From Neisseriaceae bacterium (lineage in GTDB: Bacteria > Pseudomonadota > Gammaproteobacteria > Burkholderiales > UBA11063): 64,000 nt of DNA. The stretch's first letter is position 1. Every line of letters starts with the position of its first letter. Location: contig RXJX01000020.1 in the NCBI GenBank assembly GCA_003963245.1, positions 62,001-126,000 on the forward strand. The letters are read 5' to 3'. Shown here one piece after another: positions 19,617 to 27,787 of the stretch. The position numbers and the translations under genes are program-made. The notes under the pieces were generated by a model. It did not search any database, was not told the DNA's origin, and saw nothing but the letters and a program-made list of their open reading frames with translations.

Positions 19617-20030
19617 ATGAATAAGATAATTAATGCTTGTTTGGGGATATTATACCAAGCGAAGAGTAATGAAATTTTATTAGCCTCACGACCGGAGGGT
19701 AAAGTTTTAGCTGGACACTGGGAATTTCCCGGTGGTAAGCTAGAGCAGGGTGAAGATGCGTTTACTGCCTTGACTCGTGAACTAAATGAAGAGCTTGGTA
19801 TTATTGTTAACTCAGAGAATATGCGTCTGATTGGCAATGTCGAACATCAGTATCCGCACGGACTGGCGCGTCTTGAGTTAATTGTAGTTAATCAATGGGT
19901 GGGTGAAATTCAAGCTCTTGAAGGGCAGCAATTTTGCTGGTGTAGTCTGAATAATGATCTACGACCAACGCCATTATTGCCTACAACTATACAAATATTT
20001 GAATTAATTAAGAACGAAACATTAAAGTAA
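19617..20030 (+). CDS. mutT: 8-oxo-dGTP diphosphatase MutT
   Basis: Nudix hydrolase that sanitises oxidised dGTP. The N-terminus NACLGILYQ is followed by [15 protein letters not shown]. The Nudix box continues [12 protein letters not shown] with all catalytic Glu/Arg present. Length 137 residues. The ATG at 19617 is preferred to an overlapping TTG at 19614; it is three bases from the upstream stop. Next to thyA and folA it forms a nucleotide-metabolism block. Confidence 0.88.
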   Translation: MNKIINACLGILYQAKSNEILLASRPEGKVLAGHWEFPGGKLEQGEDAFTALTRELNEELGIIVNSENMRLIGNVEHQYPHGLARLELIVVNQWVGEIQALEGQQFCWCSLNNDLRPTPLLPTTIQIFELIKNETLK

Positions 20031-20044
20031 AGAGAGATAAAGTA

Positions 20045-20839
20045 ATGCAACAATATCATGATTTATTACGTCATGTCCTAAACAATGGACAAGAGAAGCA
20101 CGATCGAACTGGAACTGGAACAATTTCATGCTTTGGCTACCAAATGCGCTTTGACTTAAATGCCGGATTTCCATTGGTCACTACTAAAAAAGTTCATTTG
20201 AAATCAATTATTCATGAACTACTGTGGTTTTTGCGTGGTGACACTAATATCAAATATTTAGTTGATAACGGTGTTTCTATCTGGAATGAATGGGCGAATA
20301 TTCACGGTGAATTAGGTCCGGTGTATGGCAAGCAATGGCGCAGTTGGCAGGGAGTTAATGGAGAAGTTATTGATCAAATCAGTTGGGTTGTTGAAGAGAT
20401 TAAGTCCAATCCTGATTCGCGACGACTTATTGTTTCAGCTTGGAATGTTGGCGAACTTTCGCAAATGGCATTGGCGCCATGTCATGCATTTTTTCAGTTT
20501 TATGTAAATAATGGTAAACTTTCATGTCAGCTCTATCAACGTTCAGCCGATGTGTTTTTGGGCGTGCCATTTAATATTGCCAGTTATGCAATGTTGACGA
20601 TGATGATTGCCCAAGTGTGTGATTTGGAAGTCGGAGAGTTTATTCATAGCTTTGGAGATGTGCACATTTATTCCAATCATCTGGAACAGGTAAATTTGCA
20701 ATTATCACGTACACCAAAAGCATTGCCATGGTTAAAAATAAATCCTGCAATTAAATCCATCTTTGATTTTGAGTACAGTGACTTTGAATTAATTGGTTAT
20801 GAACCTGACCCAGCGATTAAAGCTCCGGTTGCAGTATAG
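20045..20839 (+). CDS. thyA: Thymidylate synthase
   Basis: Converts dUMP to dTMP using methylene-tetrahydrofolate. At 264 residues it is exactly the family length. Recognised blocks: DRTGTGT at the N-terminus, [10 protein letters not shown], the catalytic Cys in [25 protein letters not shown] and [19 protein letters not shown] precedes the ATG. It is followed by folA, the usual partner, which regenerates tetrahydrofolate. Confidence 0.97.
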   Translation: MQQYHDLLRHVLNNGQEKHDRTGTGTISCFGYQMRFDLNAGFPLVTTKKVHLKSIIHELLWFLRGDTNIKYLVDNGVSIWNEWANIHGELGPVYGKQWRSWQGVNGEVIDQISWVVEEIKSNPDSRRLIVSAWNVGELSQMALAPCHAFFQFYVNNGKLSCQLYQRSADVFLGVPFNIASYAMLTMMIAQVCDLEVGEFIHSFGDVHIYSNHLEQVNLQLSRTPKALPWLKINPAIKSIFDFEYSDFELIGYEPDPAIKAPVAV

Positions 20840-20858
20840 TTTCAATGGAAATCATAAA

Positions 20859-21344
20859 ATGAAACAAGAAATAAGTCTGGTAGTTGCAATGAATTATGAA
20901 AGGGTAATTGGTACAAATAATCAATTACCTTGGTCAATACCTGAAGATTTGGCATATTTTAAACAGGTTACTCTTGGTAAGCCAATTATCATGGGGCGCA
21001 AAACCTTTGAATCAATCGGACGGGTTCTGCCAGGACGTAAAAATATTGTAATTAGCCGCAGTAACTTTCAGCATGATGGCGTAATCGTTTATTCCACTAT
21101 TGAAGAAGCTCTTAGGGCAAATTCGGCGGTAGAAGAATTATGTATTATTGGTGGTGGCGAGATTTTTAAACAAACTCTGCAATATGCAACGATACTCAAT
21201 TTAACTTATGTTGACTTTCCGGTTGCCAATCCATGTGCTTGGTTTCCCGAAGTTGATTTCAGTAAGTGGAAGCTTGCGCTGCAAAATGATTTTACCAGCC
21301 AAAGTGGCATTAACTGTTCAATTAGAAAATATATAAAAGCATAG
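20859..21344 (+). CDS. folA: Dihydrofolate reductase
   Basis: NADPH-dependent reduction of dihydrofolate. At 161 residues it matches the chromosomal E. coli-type enzyme. The substrate loop is VIGTNNQLPWSIPEDLAYF, with the catalytic acidic residue in PED. The NADPH motifs are GRKTFESIGR and CIIGGGEIF. The start at 20859 is 19 bases after the thyA stop; the frame is open upstream into thyA, but those codons are thyA shadow. Confidence 0.95.
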   Translation: MKQEISLVVAMNYERVIGTNNQLPWSIPEDLAYFKQVTLGKPIIMGRKTFESIGRVLPGRKNIVISRSNFQHDGVIVYSTIEEALRANSAVEELCIIGGGEIFKQTLQYATILNLTYVDFPVANPCAWFPEVDFSKWKLALQNDFTSQSGINCSIRKYIKA

Positions 21345-21352
21345 ATTAATTA

Positions 21353-22288
21353 ATGAAAAGCAAATCACAATTTAAATATTACGTTCAACTTTGTCTGGCC
21401 TTATTACTCTGGGCTGGTTTGTATCACGTGGCAAAACCGGCAGCAGAAGTAAGCGATCCATATTTGGTCGCTTTTTTACGCTATTTAATTTCTGCTAGTT
21501 TGCTGTTGATTATTTTAAGAGTAAAAGAAGGGCATTGGTTCCCTGCATTAAACATGAAGCAATGGCTATTAGTTTTTTGTATTGGCGCTTTAGGCATATG
21601 TGCTTACAATATTATGTTTTTTAGTGCGGAAGCTTTGATTTCCGGTAACGTTGTTGCAATACTTTATTCGTTTACACCCTGTTTAACCACGATTATTTCA
21701 TCTTTTGTATTTAGAACCAAATTAAATTGGCTCAGCAAAATTGGAATTGTGATCGCGATGTTTGGCTCAATTGGCGTTGTTAACTATGCGACACCAACTT
21801 GCGAACAGTTTTTTTGCAGTGATATTTTGCATGTAGTTGGCAAAGGTGAAATTTATGGAATACTTGCCACATTAATTTTCGCCTGCTATTCCGTGTTAAG
21901 TCGCTATACATCACAACAAAATGTTTCTGCGTTGATAATGAATGCCTATGCCGCAGTATTTGGCTGTTTACTGTTAGGTGGCATTGCGGTCGTTAGAAGT
22001 GATTTTAGTATAATTCCGCAGCTACATTTTAGCTTTTGGTTAGCGCTAATTTATATTTCAGTACTAGCAACTGTAGTTGCATACTTGTGGTATACCAATG
22101 CAATCATCAATCTGGGTGTTTTTAAAACTGCGGTCTTTCAAAATTCGATTCCGTTTCAGACTGTTTTGATTGGTTATGTATTTTTTAATGAGAAAATTGG
22201 TCTTGGCGAACTTGTTTGTGGTGCAATAGTTATTGGCGGTGTTTATATAACCAATTTTGCGCTTAGTTATAAGCGTGGTACTAGTTAG
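21353..22288 (+). CDS. EamA-family (DMT) permease
   Basis: A 311-residue membrane protein with ten predicted helices formed by two EamA repeats. The first begins LCLALLLWAGLYHVAKPA, and the second ends FNEKIGLGELVCGAIVIGG. Members export amino acids or other small metabolites. The substrate cannot be assigned. It is eight bases after folA and ends the rsmD-to-permease run just before a tRNA. Confidence 0.85.
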   Translation: MKSKSQFKYYVQLCLALLLWAGLYHVAKPAAEVSDPYLVAFLRYLISASLLLIILRVKEGHWFPALNMKQWLLVFCIGALGICAYNIMFFSAEALISGNVVAILYSFTPCLTTIISSFVFRTKLNWLSKIGIVIAMFGSIGVVNYATPTCEQFFCSDILHVVGKGEIYGILATLIFACYSVLSRYTSQQNVSALIMNAYAAVFGCLLLGGIAVVRSDFSIIPQLHFSFWLALIYISVLATVVAYLWYTNAIINLGVFKTAVFQNSIPFQTVLIGYVFFNEKIGLGELVCGAIVIGGVYITNFALSYKRGTS

Positions 22289-22312
22289 AGCGTATAATAA
22301 TTACGATTTACA

Positions 22313-22341
22313 TTGATTTTTTATCAATCTTATGGCATAAT
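22313..22341 (+). promoter_or_regulatory. Promoter of the CAU-anticodon tRNA
   Basis: TTGATT (22313-22318), a 17-base spacer, and CATAAT (22336-22341) with a TGG extension, 18 bases before the tRNA 5' end. Confidence 0.5.
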
Positions 22342-22359
22342 AACTCCCTCTTCAATGTT

Positions 22360-22436
<77 letters not shown>

Positions 22437-22755
22437 TTCGTTTTTCTCAAACTCAATAACTCCAACAAAAATCATTGCTATCAAAGCATTTCGCGCTAAA
22501 ATATCTTATCAACATGTGTCATCTTTTATCAACGTTTATCATAATTTACGGCATAAATTATTAAGCAGCTTAACTGAATATAATAATTTTATAATTTTTA
22601 ATAAAATAATCAACAGCTTAGTCTGGCAAGACATGCTCGCAAGATGGTTGCGGATAATGTACCAAATTTGAGTAGTTAGAAATTATTTAAGCGATGGATC
22701 ACACATTTAAAGTTCTAAGCGGTATTCTACAATATCCGTTAAGTTATGCTGATGC
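22437..22755. other. Gene-free AT-rich stretch between tRNA and the KAP NTPase gene
   Basis: I see no gene. Two copies of TTATCAAC occur at about 22507 and 22530. A short open stretch at about 22612-22680 ends in a stop but has no start or RBS. No copy of the tRNA 3' end was found here. Confidence 0.5.
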
Positions 22756-25056
22756 TTATTCTTTTAATAACGCAAACAGCCATTTTTTATTTGATTCTGT
22801 AAAGTTTTCAAGAAAATTATGATTATATATTTGATCGTTTTTTTCATTATAATAGAATCTGATTTTATCCAAAATTATTTGAGAGTTAATTGTGTGCCGC
22901 CCTAATTTATCTTTAATCCAAATGTATTTAATTATTATTTTACGCAAATTTATGTCATTTTCGTTGCTTGAGTCTAGAAGTTTTTCTATCTGCTCGTCAA
23001 TACTGTTATAATAATTTTGAATTTCAGCAATATTCAGTTTAATGAAAAGATTATAGCCGATAAGTATCAATACATCTAGTAAGCGTGCTGAATCATTATG
23101 TTGCTCATAACGCTCCAAGACTTTGGAAAATATCTTCTTTAGTGATTCTTTGAATACTTTGTTAAAATTTACGCATAATTCTGCAAAAGAACTCTCTAGG
23201 TTAGAGTTGAATAATACAATATGACTATAGTTATAAAAATTGCTGCTCATCCAAGGGTTGGAAAAAATTTCCTTTATTGGCATATTATCCACTAAGTAAT
23301 TGCTTAACTCAATATTATTATTTTGCACAGCAATCAGAAGTAACTTAAACTTATCAGAATCTTTTATTTTGTCAAATACTTTTGAAACATATTTAACATT
23401 AAAGATAAAGCTATTTAATTTTTTCTTGTTTTCAGCAATTTGAGCGTTGTTTTTTGTTTTGATTTCATTAAATGCATTATTAAGTCTGTTTATTATTGTT
23501 TTTTTGTCAACAGAGGTTTTTTCAATAATTTCTTTTGTTAGATCAAAACGACGCATAAAATTATAATTATTATTGATCAAGAAAGTAAAAACTTCATTAC
23601 TAAAAACCTTTGTTACTTGATTATCAAAAAAATTAAATCTGTTATACATTCGTAGCAAAAGTCCAATGATTTCCTGAACTTTATTTTCTGCATCCAGATA
23701 CTCTCCAAAAACATATTCAACAACATTGACTTTTTTCAACATTTCCGAAATAATGTTTTTTTCTGGATATTTGCTATGGAGCTCCATAACCTGTGATTCT
23801 GTGTAATGAACATCCAGTAATTCATTAACCTCTTGTACAATTTTGCGATTATCTAGTTCCCGTTTTTGCTTTATATCATCTTTCAAAAATGAATAACTAG
23901 GTAAAATAGATTTTGAAAGCTCGCGTGCCTTTAAATAATTATCAAAATTTGTCATATACAAACTGTGAATATCGCACATTTCATGGATTTCGTTTGTCAG
24001 GTAACTTTTATAAATATTACAAATAATCTCTTGATTCTGTATATCTTGCAGAGATTTTTCTGGAATCCCTTCAATAATTATCGGATAAGTTTCTCTGAAT
24101 ATCTTAATGTATGTTGATTTAATAATTCGCAAGTTAAAGTAGTTTTTATCCAAGAAAGCATTAGTTACAATTTCAATTGATAACTCCAAAAGCTTTTCGA
24201 TTGCATTTATACTAATCCTAGCCTCTTTTAATACTTTTTCAATATTTTCCTTAGGATTAAATTTCTCAATTTCGTAATCCAGTACTTTTTCCAAATATGC
24301 AGAAAAAACTTTTGAACCAATTTCCTGCCTGTTACAAATTAGCAATAACCGACACCCGTTATCATACTTTAAAAAATTCATTATTCCGATTAAATCGCTA
24401 TATGCTTTATCGTCTGCGCCATGCAAGCGTTCAAGATCATCAAATACTACAATGTCATTCTTTGGCATAAACGATTGCCAGCTGTTTTTCATCAATCCAC
24501 TTAATATACCATGTAAACTTAATATATTAAACAGTGGATTCGAAATCATTAATTGGGTGATCAACTGCTCACGAGTGGCACTGAAGCAGGAAATGTATAT
24601 TGGCTTGGAAGTAAGATATGGTCTTATTTCATGGTTGTAATAATAGGTTTTTCCGCTTCCCCACTGACCATCCAATAATATAGATTTATACCAGAGTGCG
24701 AAAATATTTCTTTGCTGCCTATCTTTGTAGCAAAGATTACAAATAGTATAACACCCAAATTTTATTCTCTTATATGCCCACTGGCAAATCGGCAAAAATA
24801 TAATATCCAAACCAATTACCACAACTGTAACAACGAACAAAGAATGGTAATTATTCTTTATCATGTACAGCTCGCTGATAAATTTAGCCTTTACAAAAAT
24901 ATTTATTGTGGTTAGCGCACCCACGCAGGCGTCAAGAAATCCGCTTGCTGTGGTGTTTGTCCAGACGTATGCAACTGTCATTCCAACTAACAAAAACACT
25001 GACACACGCAGAGCATTAAGAATTTTTATGCCGATTGATTTTAAATATTCTTTCAT
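22756..25056 (-). CDS. KAP-type membrane-anchored P-loop NTPase
   Basis: A 766-residue protein. The N-terminus has about three hydrophobic segments (around residues 16-34, 40-56 and 70-92). An ATPase core follows: Walker A GQWGSGKT (130-137) and Walker B IVVFDDLER (D206, D207), then a sensor-like LLICNRQE. The rest is a long Lys/Asn/Ile-rich helical region. KAP NTPases are membrane-associated, and several belong to phage-defence islands; no nuclease or effector domain is visible here. There is no strong RBS. A TATAAT box on the minus strand is at 25094-25089. Gene-poor flanks and the nearby toxin-antitoxin pair suggest acquisition. Confidence 0.7.
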   Translation of the reverse strand: MKEYLKSIGIKILNALRVSVFLLVGMTVAYVWTNTTASGFLDACVGALTTINIFVKAKFISELYMIKNNYHSLFVVTVVVIGLDIIFLPICQWAYKRIKFGCYTICNLCYKDRQQRNIFALWYKSILLDGQWGSGKTYYYNHEIRPYLTSKPIYISCFSATREQLITQLMISNPLFNILSLHGILSGLMKNSWQSFMPKNDIVVFDDLERLHGADDKAYSDLIGIMNFLKYDNGCRLLLICNRQEIGSKVFSAYLEKVLDYEIEKFNPKENIEKVLKEARISINAIEKLLELSIEIVTNAFLDKNYFNLRIIKSTYIKIFRETYPIIIEGIPEKSLQDIQNQEIICNIYKSYLTNEIHEMCDIHSLYMTNFDNYLKARELSKSILPSYSFLKDDIKQKRELDNRKIVQEVNELLDVHYTESQVMELHSKYPEKNIISEMLKKVNVVEYVFGEYLDAENKVQEIIGLLLRMYNRFNFFDNQVTKVFSNEVFTFLINNNYNFMRRFDLTKEIIEKTSVDKKTIINRLNNAFNEIKTKNNAQIAENKKKLNSFIFNVKYVSKVFDKIKDSDKFKLLLIAVQNNNIELSNYLVDNMPIKEIFSNPWMSSNFYNYSHIVLFNSNLESSFAELCVNFNKVFKESLKKIFSKVLERYEQHNDSARLLDVLILIGYNLFIKLNIAEIQNYYNSIDEQIEKLLDSSNENDINLRKIIIKYIWIKDKLGRHTINSQIILDKIRFYYNEKNDQIYNHNFLENFTESNKKWLFALLKE

Positions 25057-25225
25057 TTTGGTTTCATAGTAAAAATTTTAATCAATCTATTATACTGTAA
25101 AATAATTATTAGCATATATTTAACTAGTTGATTACTGTATTTTTTATATCTTTGGCAATTTCTTTTGCAGACAATCTTTCACTTACTTCTCATGAAGAGC
25201 TTTTTAGTATAAAAACTTTTAATCT

Positions 25226-25239
25226 CGCGGCTTGCCGCG
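25226..25239. repeat. GC-rich hairpin CGCGGC-TT-GCCGCG
   Basis: A perfect 6-base arm pair around TT, strikingly GC-rich in an otherwise AT-rich gap. It is the first of two stem-loops in a ~100-base element. Confidence 0.6.
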
Positions 25240-25276
25240 TTAAGACAGTAACTACCAGCGGACGGTCTCGAAGAGG

Positions 25277-25323
25277 AAATTTGCCTTAATACTCCGTTGC
25301 TTGCGGCGGAGATAGGCAAATTT
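25277..25323. repeat. Large composite stem-loop
   Basis: The outer arms AAATTTGCC (25277-25285) and GGCAAATTT (25315-25323) enclose CTCCG (25292-25296) and CGGAG (25307-25311) around a TTGCTTGCGG loop. The two nested stems give a near-continuous hairpin. No T-tract follows on either strand, so it is not a simple terminator. It may be a REP-like element, a remnant of a mobile element or a structured RNA. Confidence 0.6.
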
Positions 25324-25357
25324 AGTTCGCTAGTTTTATTCATAAATTCTAAAGTCA

Positions 25358-25507
25358 TCAGAAAACTACATTGTAGCTAATGCCGTTGTGGTTGACTTGC
25401 TGCCCTACAATTAAGCCATTATGTGCTAAAGGGTGGTAAATAATGGCGGGAGAGGTAAATACAATACTGCAAAAGAAATAAGCCCAGATGCTTAGAGATG
25501 TTTTCAG
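25358..25507 (-). CDS. Putative 49-residue secreted peptide, CTG start (possibly a decayed gene)
   Basis: The minus-strand frame from CTG (25507) to TGA (25358) reads as a plausible signal peptide: LKTSLSIWAYFFCSIVFTSPA. The following mature part has a Tyr, then GLIVGQQV, HNGISY and VVF before the stop. The G-x-x-V-x-x-NG-x-x-Y spacing recalls the CBM5/12 chitin-binding fold, truncated at the last strand. AGGTAGGAG lies directly upstream. The start codon is CTG where a MKTSL start would be natural, so it may be a gene whose ATG was lost, or a fragment. Too short for firm assignment. Confidence 0.35.
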   Translation of the reverse strand: MKTSLSIWAYFFCSIVFTSPAIIYHPLAHNGLIVGQQVNHNGISYNVVF

Positions 25508-25520
25508 CTCCTACCTTACT

Positions 25521-25541
25521 TTACAATTTGAAAGATTGTAA
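25521..25541. promoter_or_regulatory. Palindrome TTACAAT-N7-ATTGTAA
   Basis: Perfect 7-base arms separated by seven bases, lying just upstream of the putative small secreted ORF on the minus strand. It has the geometry of a dimeric regulator site. Confidence 0.35.
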
Positions 25542-25657
25542 TATACTGCCTGTATCTGGTAAGTAATTGAAAACAATCTTACTCGTAAGAAATTAGTCAT
25601 CTCCAATACATCTAATCATAAAGCTATTCAATAACAAAACTATCAATTAACCGCAAA

Positions 25658-25702
25658 ATATTGCTAATTATATTTATAAATAGCAATATGCCGTAGTATA
25701 AT
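25658..25702 (+). promoter_or_regulatory. brnTA promoter with palindromic operator candidate
   Basis: The -10 hexamer TATAAT is at 25697-25702, 27 bases before the brnT start. Just upstream is a perfect 9-base inverted repeat, ATATTGCTA (25658-25666) and TAGCAATAT (25681-25689), overlapping the -35 region. BrnA antitoxins are known to repress their own operon, so this is the natural operator candidate. Confidence 0.5.
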
Positions 25703-25728
25703 TATGTTATCGGATAAAGGGGCTATGA

Positions 25729-25992
25729 GTGAAATTTGAATGGGATGAAACTAAAAATCAAGCAAATATAGCCAAGCATGGTATTGATTTTGAAACCGCC
25801 AGCGAAGCATTCAGCGACCCTAACTCAGTGCGCAGATTTGACCGTATTGTTGGGACTGAGAAACGATTTCATTTGCTGGGTAAAGTGAGGGGAGTATTAA
25901 TTGTCCTTATAGCATTTACCGAGCGAAATGGAAATATCAGAATAATTTCAGCACGTCCGGCAGGAAGGGATAAGGTGATCTATAATGGCTAA
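25729..25992 (+). CDS. brnT: BrnT-family toxin (ribonuclease)
   Basis: An 87-residue type II toxin of the BrnT/DUF497 family, which adopts a RelE-like fold and cleaves RNA. Family features are MKFEWDETKNQANIAKHGIDFETA at the N-terminal third, then HLLGKVRGVLIVLIAFTER and the closing RIISARPAGR. I chose GTG at 25729: the RBS AAAGGGG is seven bases upstream, and the ATG four bases before it is out of frame and stops at once. The 3' end overlaps brnA by eight bases. Confidence 0.9.
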   Translation: MKFEWDETKNQANIAKHGIDFETASEAFSDPNSVRRFDRIVGTEKRFHLLGKVRGVLIVLIAFTERNGNIRIISARPAGRDKVIYNG

Positions 25993-26317
25993 AATGACAA
26001 ATGAACAATTAAAAAAACTGGCAGAAATGTCCAATGAAAGTATTGATTATTCTGATATTCCTGACATGAGCAAAACTAAAGGCTGGGAAAGACTATATCC
26101 GGAAGCTAATGAGAATACAATCATTACTGATAAAATGATGTTTGATGCATTAACTAAAGTTTTAGAATCTAATAATCCTGACAAAATTCCGGTAACGTTA
26201 AAGCTTGACCCTAAAATTGTGGCTTTCTTTAAGCAGCATAGTAAAAAATATCAGACTAAAATTAATGATGTTCTGCTAGAGTTTGTCAATCAATATGAGA
26301 AATCACACGGACATTAA
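25985..26317 (+). CDS. brnA: BrnA-family antitoxin
   Basis: A 110-residue antitoxin paired with BrnT. The C-terminal half carries the ribbon-helix-helix DNA-binding region: IPVTLKLDPKIVAFFKQHSK, then YQTKINDVLLEFV. The N-terminal half holds the toxin-neutralising segment. The start lies inside the brnT end, so translation is coupled, although toxin-first order is the usual brnTA order. A strong terminator follows. Confidence 0.9.
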   Translation: MAKMTNEQLKKLAEMSNESIDYSDIPDMSKTKGWERLYPEANENTIITDKMMFDALTKVLESNNPDKIPVTLKLDPKIVAFFKQHSKKYQTKINDVLLEFVNQYEKSHGH

Positions 26318-26326
26318 CTATTGAGC

Positions 26327-26354
26327 AAAAACCCGCCAACAATGGCGGGTTTTT
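26327..26354. terminator. Bidirectional rho-independent terminator after brnA
   Basis: AAAAACCCGCCA, loop ACAA, TGGCGGGTTTTT: a GC-rich perfect stem with A- and T-tracts on both sides. It serves brnTA on the plus strand and the small minus-strand gene that ends at its edge. Confidence 0.9.
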
Positions 26355-26491
26355 CAGTATTCATCCATATCAACATTCTTGGACAGCTTGATAATTTTTT
26401 CGCGTTCATTCTGGTCTAATTTGGTCTTACAGGCAGAATTGCAAAACCAGCCAGAAAATAGTTTTGCAAACAAGGCTAGTAATGTTTTCAT
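26354..26491 (-). CDS. 45-residue orphan protein
   Basis: The frame starts at ATG 26491 with a strong GGAGATGAG six bases upstream, and ends next to the terminator. A longer frame upstream lacks an RBS. The protein begins MKTLLALFAKLFSGWFC, a short hydrophobic or amphipathic segment, then CNSACK (two cysteines close together), then a charged helix KLDQNEREKIIKLSKNVD. The WFC-x2-x-C spacing recalls small zinc-binding motifs, but this is not assignable. It shares the accessory gap with brnTA. Confidence 0.5.
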   Translation of the reverse strand: MKTLLALFAKLFSGWFCNSACKTKLDQNEREKIIKLSKNVDMDEY

Positions 26492-26822
26492 TTGCTCATC
26501 TCCATAAATATTTACATAGTGTACTAAATTAGTAGGGTATTTGTCAATGTAAATATTTGTATCAACGATATGCAATAGCTACGTAGTTCCGTATTATTAA
26601 GACACATTCAAAAGGACTATTTTTGAAGAACGAGACCCACATATTATTCGTATGCTATAATCTCTCGATAAGCTAAATGTTTTTAGTGATTGCTTTGATG
26701 AAATTAAAAATATTGATTTCTCCAGATGCTATCTAAGTCAAAATTAGTGATAAAATAAGTATTCAGTGACTCGTTTTAATGTATGCTATCTTATGTAACC
26801 AGTCAAGTAGAAAGTACTAAAG

Positions 26823-27704
26823 ATGAAAAATGTTCTAATTACTGGCAGTAACGGTTATATTGCTACTGCGTTTGTTAAGCAATTTTCTAGTAAATATAAT
26901 TTTATTTTACTAAGTCATAATATAACAGCTGGACACATTACGTGGGATGAATTAAATGATAATCGTAAATTAATTCAGTCGATTGATGTTGTGCTAAATT
27001 TAGCGGGATGTAACATCGGTGATAAACGTTGGAGCGTGAAACGTAAAGAGGAAATATTAAGCAGCCGTATTGAAACTACTCAGAAACTCGTCAATTTATT
27101 TAATAGCTGCGATAAAAAACCGCATTTAATCTCGGTCAGCGCTATTGGTATTTATAAATCTAATCAAATAAATGATGAAGAAACTAAAATTGATTATTCT
27201 CATTATGCTAACTTTTCTGAAGAGATCACTAAACGTTGGGAGAGTGAAGCAAATGAATATATTGGTCTACGAACGATTACGCGTTTTGGCGTAGTGTTTA
27301 GTAGCAATGGCGGAGCTTTTCCCAAAATGCTCAAACCATTTACTTTGGGTATGGGAGGTATATTAGGTGATGGATCACAATACATGCCGTGGGTTGCCTT
27401 GCCGGATTTATTAAATGCTTTGGATTTTTTGATAAGCTATGAAAAACAAGGTGTTTATAATATTGTCGCACCAGATATGAAGAATAATGCCGAGCTTACC
27501 AAGCTTATCGCTAAAACTTGGCATAGAACTAGCTTCATGACTATGCCAAAATTTTTAATTAAAGCCCTCTTTGGACAGATGGGAGAGGAATTATTCTTAA
27601 GCAGTATTAAGGTTTCACCAGAGCGACTAATTAGTGATAAGTTTAATTTTCACTATCCAAATCTAGACTCAGCGCTAATTGCAATAAAAAATAAAACCTT
27701 CTAG
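26823..27704 (+). CDS. TIGR01777/YfcH-type epimerase-family protein
   Basis: A 293-residue extended short-chain dehydrogenase/reductase homologue. The Rossmann motif is LITGSNGYIATAF, and the family signature is VLNLAGCNIGDKRW followed by LSSRIETTQKLV. SAIGIY is at the catalytic Ser/Tyr position, and the C-terminal DUF1731-like region contains MGEELFLSSIKVSPERL. The natural substrate of this family is unknown. It is transcribed alone, convergent with the YfcC gene. Confidence 0.85.
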   Translation: MKNVLITGSNGYIATAFVKQFSSKYNFILLSHNITAGHITWDELNDNRKLIQSIDVVLNLAGCNIGDKRWSVKRKEEILSSRIETTQKLVNLFNSCDKKPHLISVSAIGIYKSNQINDEETKIDYSHYANFSEEITKRWESEANEYIGLRTITRFGVVFSSNGGAFPKMLKPFTLGMGGILGDGSQYMPWVALPDLLNALDFLISYEKQGVYNIVAPDMKNNAELTKLIAKTWHRTSFMTMPKFLIKALFGQMGEELFLSSIKVSPERLISDKFNFHYPNLDSALIAIKNKTF

Positions 27705-27787
27705 AGCTTTCCCATACATATTAATGAAGTATTTCAACATATTAACGAGGGAGTATTTATCTGTATGCGACCAGTTAGCAACAAAAT

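Noticed and set aside
22505..22540. Two TTATCAAC words resembling DnaA boxes.
   Set aside because: Both differ from TTATCCACA, there are only two, and no dnaA, dnaN or repeat cluster is nearby.
22612..22680. Possible remnant of a recombinase C-terminus after the tRNA (short open stretch ending in a stop).
   Set aside because: Only ~23 codons, no start or RBS, and no catalytic motif of a tyrosine recombinase.
26640..26750. Possible transposase remnant in the gap before the epimerase-family gene.
   Set aside because: Several short frames, none with an RBS, a recognisable motif or inverted repeats at its ends.
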